Positions 61,194 to 64,000 of a stretch of 64,000 nt of DNA are shown in pieces. How positions within the stretch are numbered: the stretch's first letter is position 1; every line of letters begins with the position of its first letter. Under the pieces are notes generated by a model that saw only the letters and a list, made by a program, of their open reading frames with translations, was not told the origin of the DNA and did not search any database. The translations under genes were made by a program, and so were the position numbers. Origin of the DNA: Usnea hakonensis (Eukaryota > Ascomycota > Lecanoromycetes > Lecanorales > Parmeliaceae); assembly GCA_013423325.1 (NCBI GenBank), contig BLJB01000184.1, positions 1 to 64,000 of the forward strand, written 5' to 3'.

Positions 61194-63095
61194 GCCGGTG
61201 ATCGGTGTAAAGGCTGTTCTGATGCGTTGCGAAGCAAAGTGTGATGATTGTATGGTGGAAATGGACACCAGTGAAAGTGAGATCAAAAGGCAAAGCACAA
61301 GATGAAATGGCGGCTAAGGAATTATGGGTGTTTTTGAAATTTCGGACTTGAAGACTGACACAATGGCAAAAATAATTGGGACCAGCAGGTTCCTTTTCAG
61401 TCGTGGAAGAACGGCATACCTCTTGGTCTTGGGCGTGTAAATGGCCTCGGACAAGACAATGTTAGCAGTCTACGCTGTGCGGATTACAATGTAGGCACGC
61501 TACTCTCTAATTCAAGCATAACTATTGGACAGTCAATCATATGAAATCGGTTTCTTATCTCAGTAGTCGAAATTCGAAGTTGTAAAAGGTACAATGCGTT
61601 TGAAGCTTACCTGCGAATATTTTTGGTGTTGATCATTAGACAAGCAATATAATAGAAATAGTGACCAATATCTTATCCAAGGAAGAAAGGCGAAATGGCG
61701 TCCCTAGCCGAGTCGCTCCGTGTTCACTTAGTGAATTCCGGAAGTCAAAGCTAGCCCACGTAATTGATCCTGACCTTGCGATAATATATATATCTTCAAG
61801 TAAAATCTTCGGATTTTCTCTACGCGTTCAGCCTCCGGGCTGTTCGCCGAGTCTTTTGCCATTTTGATCCTCTGACACCTCATCTTCCTCTTGAGGGACG
61901 TCGCTGTCGCCGATAGAGAACGATGCTCTCCGCCGCCCTAAGCTCTTTTCAATACACGCGAGGTCCTTGGTTCGAATCCGGAAGGAGGCACATCACAACA
62001 TTTTTGTTTCTTTTGAAATCACTCATATCTCATTTGCAAATAGATCGCAGTGCATTAGAGATAGCAAGAGTGAAAAAAACGGTCAATTACATCAAGACAA
62101 GTGGCTGTTTGAATCTTTTTGTGCTTCTGCTGCGTACTAGACCAAGAGTACCAGTCGAATTTGATAGGCAATACAGAAGGCTCCCAACGGCGTAATTGCA
62201 GGGACAATATCTAGCCCACTGGGCTCATCTAGCATCATTTCTTGCAGTATTCCCATCTCTTATGCGCACCGGCGTGACTCTTTAGGATCGTACAAAAAGT
62301 TGTGGGAGCGCTTTTCTCCAGGCTCAGGGGACTCAACACGATATGGTGTTGAAGTCAGTGTTGTCAAGACTTGACGTTGGGAAAAATTGTTGAGTCATCG
62401 ACGACGCTAATGCAGAAGTGGATAAGCGTGCATTGCCAGCCTTATTTCCCTCCGTCCGCTTCTCAACAGTCGAGGCTCTGAACTTCTTCGGCATCGGTCT
62501 GCACAGGCTCAACACTGTAGATCACTATAACCCACACCCTCCATCCCACCATCACTCTCCCCCGCACAAGAACTATTTCCAAGCCTCCCTGTCAGAGATC
62601 CTGACCTCCTATCTCTAGATATAGATGTCTGATCAAGAACATAACGTGGGGCTGTTACTGACTCTCTTTAAACGACATAATGCTTTTGTGTTGCTTGCTG
62701 AAGTGCGTGTGGTCTCGATGGAGATGGATGGGTCTGAGATTTAATGCTTGAGGGTTATGTCGACGATATTTTTCTTGATTTTCGTAGACTGTGACATGAT
62801 AGAGCAGTTGCATCGACAGCTCCTTGACGCAATGCTTGACTCTACAAACTACAAGAGGAGATAAATAAACCAAGACATGGCACGACACTGGCAGAGATGC
62901 CTTTGCCTGGCATAAGAAATAGTGTTTGCTTTTGATCTGAGGTATGCCACAGAAATTAATCTACAGTTTGACGATATTCGCTAGCTCAACGAATCCTTTT
63001 CAAAGATGCATCCTGATCTGACCACCCTACCTGCTGCGTATTCGATCTGTAGATTTCCTCGTGGGTCTCATATCCTATGAGGGATACAGGCTCAA
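61194..63095. other. Intergenic, 1.9 kb
   Basis: No supported gene. A GGTTCGAATCC box B at about 61,970-61,980 resembles a tRNA T-arm, but I could not build a tRNA around it. Remaining frames are short. Confidence 0.4.
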
Positions 63096-64000
63096 TCATG
63101 AGCCGCCCAAGCTTGGGAAATCGTTCTCGTCTTTGACGTTGACGGAGCCACTCTCGCCCCTGCCTCGTCCGCCGCGGAAACCACCGTCGCTTCTACCCCG
63201 GAACGCATCGCCACGACCTCGGCCCCTGCCTCTGAAGTCTCCTCGATCACCACGGCCACGTCCTCTGCCGCCGCGCTCACCTCCACCTCGGCCAGTTTGA
63301 GGTTCAATATACGTGACATCAACGTCAAGAATGTTCTTCTCCTTACGCTGACGTTCTCTCTTGGCCTTTTCGCTCTTGCCGGAAAAGAAGTCTTTCTCCT
63401 CATCTTTGTTCACTGGTTTAATATTCTCGTATCTTTTATCCTTGCTGCCTTCATTTGGCTTTCTAGCCTGCAGCACTCCAGCGCCAAGCTTCAGTTTCTT
63501 CTCTGCTTGCTCGGCGAGGTAGTCGGCGTAAGAGCGGCTGTTGTCCTCAGGTTCTGGGTCCACAACTGGTTCAGCTGGCGCTTTGGCAGGAGTAGATCCC
63601 TCAGCCGGAGCGGTACCGTCAGCGTCAGCTGTGGGAGCAGCCTGGCTGGAGACAGCGGCGTTACTAGCATCCCAGTCTCCTTGAGCGGAGGTAGCATTCC
63701 ATCCACCAGCTGCACCTTCATCCTTCTCTTCAGCTTTCGCGATTACTACCCCAGCTTGTTCGTCTTTCCATTCGGAATCGCCGGTAGGTGCGCCCCATGA
63801 CTGGTCGGCTTGCTTGACGTGGTCGCTGTAAAGGAAAGAGGTGAGTAAAGACGATTCTTTGTGAGGAAGAGGAAGGGTTGCATACTTGGGAACACCACGA
63901 GTGTGACGGTCATCACGGTTGCCGCGGCCGCCTCTGCCAGCACGAGCTCCCCGACCACCGCGTCCATCGTAGTTGCCTCGGTCACGGCCACCTTCGATGC
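63096..64000 (-). CDS. stm1: Stm1/SERBP1-like ribosome-binding protein (3' part, runs off the window)
   Basis: Stm1/HABP4/SERBP1 proteins clamp onto 80S ribosomes and bind mRNA or G-quadruplexes. Two exons are visible: 64,000-63,886 (continuing beyond the edge) and 63,825-63,096, joined AA|C across a GTATGC...TTTACAG intron. The first is RGG-rich (GRGGRGARAGRGGRG) and ends DDRHTRGVP. The second carries an Ala/Glu-rich linker with WGAP, GGWNA and GDWDA patches, the helical SYADYLAEQAEKKLKL segment, NEGSKDKRYENIKPVNKDEE, a Lys/Arg-rich KAKRERQRKEKN stretch, a second RGG block and the terminal DENDFPSLGG typical of this family. The start lies outside the window. Confidence 0.85.
   Translation of the reverse strand, partial: IEGGRDRGNYDGRGGRGARAGRGGRGNRDDRHTRGVPKYATLPLPHKESSLLTSFLYSDHVKQADQSWGAPTGDSEWKDEQAGVVIAKAEEKDEGAAGGWNATSAQGDWDASNAAVSSQAAPTADADGTAPAEGSTPAKAPAEPVVDPEPEDNSRSYADYLAEQAEKKLKLGAGVLQARKPNEGSKDKRYENIKPVNKDEEKDFFSGKSEKAKRERQRKEKNILDVDVTYIEPQTGRGGGERGGRGRGRGDRGDFRGRGRGRGDAFRGRSDGGFRGGRGRGESGSVNVKDENDFPSLGGS

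Noticed and set aside
61890..61995. Possible tRNA gene around a GGTTCGAATCC box B
   Set aside because: The T-stem pairs weakly, no 7-bp acceptor partner lies at the right distance, and the candidate anticodon loop lacks U33. I treat it as tRNA-like noise or a relic.
61923..62195. 90-aa open frame
   Set aside because: Its first part translates the tRNA-like box B region (a GPWFESG-type peptide), a common source of false proteins. No splice or codon support.

Overview
The window comes from a filamentous ascomycete (Pezizomycotina). The evidence is short spliceosomal introns (about 47-180 nt) with GTANGT-type donors and CTAAC-like branch sites, fungal-type proteins (Zn2Cys6 regulator, Ark1/Prk1 kinase, MOT1, BBP/SF1, GtaA-like glutaminase, family 5 endoglucanase), and a block carrying the mark of repeat-induced point mutation (RIP): CpA/TpG almost absent, TpA in excess, CpG partly kept. 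I cannot name the genus.

Positions 1 to about 17,850 are AT-rich heterochromatin made of nested, RIP-degraded retrotransposons with no intact host gene. A minus-strand Ty3/Gypsy relic (about 2,098-4,317 and 10,151-13,030) is split by a complete Ty3/Gypsy element (4,318-10,150) with two 246-bp LTRs and the target duplication AGTAG. A plus-strand Gypsy relic (about 13,030-17,850) carries two miniature LTR elements (15,065-15,517 and 17,078-17,521). Each has about 110-bp LTRs and a 5-bp target duplication. Their internal region starts with a tRNA-like box B.

From about 17,880 the base composition is normal and genes are dense. The first three genes are accessory in kind: a Ure2-type glutathione S-transferase, a stand-alone NRPS condensation-like protein with an altered active-site motif, and an intradiol dioxygenase broken by one in-frame stop codon. 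From 26.7 kb the content is mostly housekeeping or conserved: branchpoint-bridging protein, GH5 endoglucanase with a long low-complexity tail, Zn2Cys6 regulator, a small predicted secreted protein, a two-RRM protein, a serine/proline-rich nuclear-looking protein with a KEN box, MOT1, Ark1/Prk1-family kinase, Mediator subunit 10, two unrecognised conserved proteins, a GtaA-like glutaminase, and at the right edge the 3' part of a Stm1/SERBP1-like ribosome-binding protein.

The genes form no single pathway. Several act in RNA polymerase II transcription and RNA handling (MOT1, MED10, BBP, RRM protein, Stm1-like), and two encode secreted nutrient-scavenging enzymes (endoglucanase, glutaminase). 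Exon boundaries were worked out by hand from splice signals, reading phase and remembered family sequence patterns. Nothing was aligned against a database.
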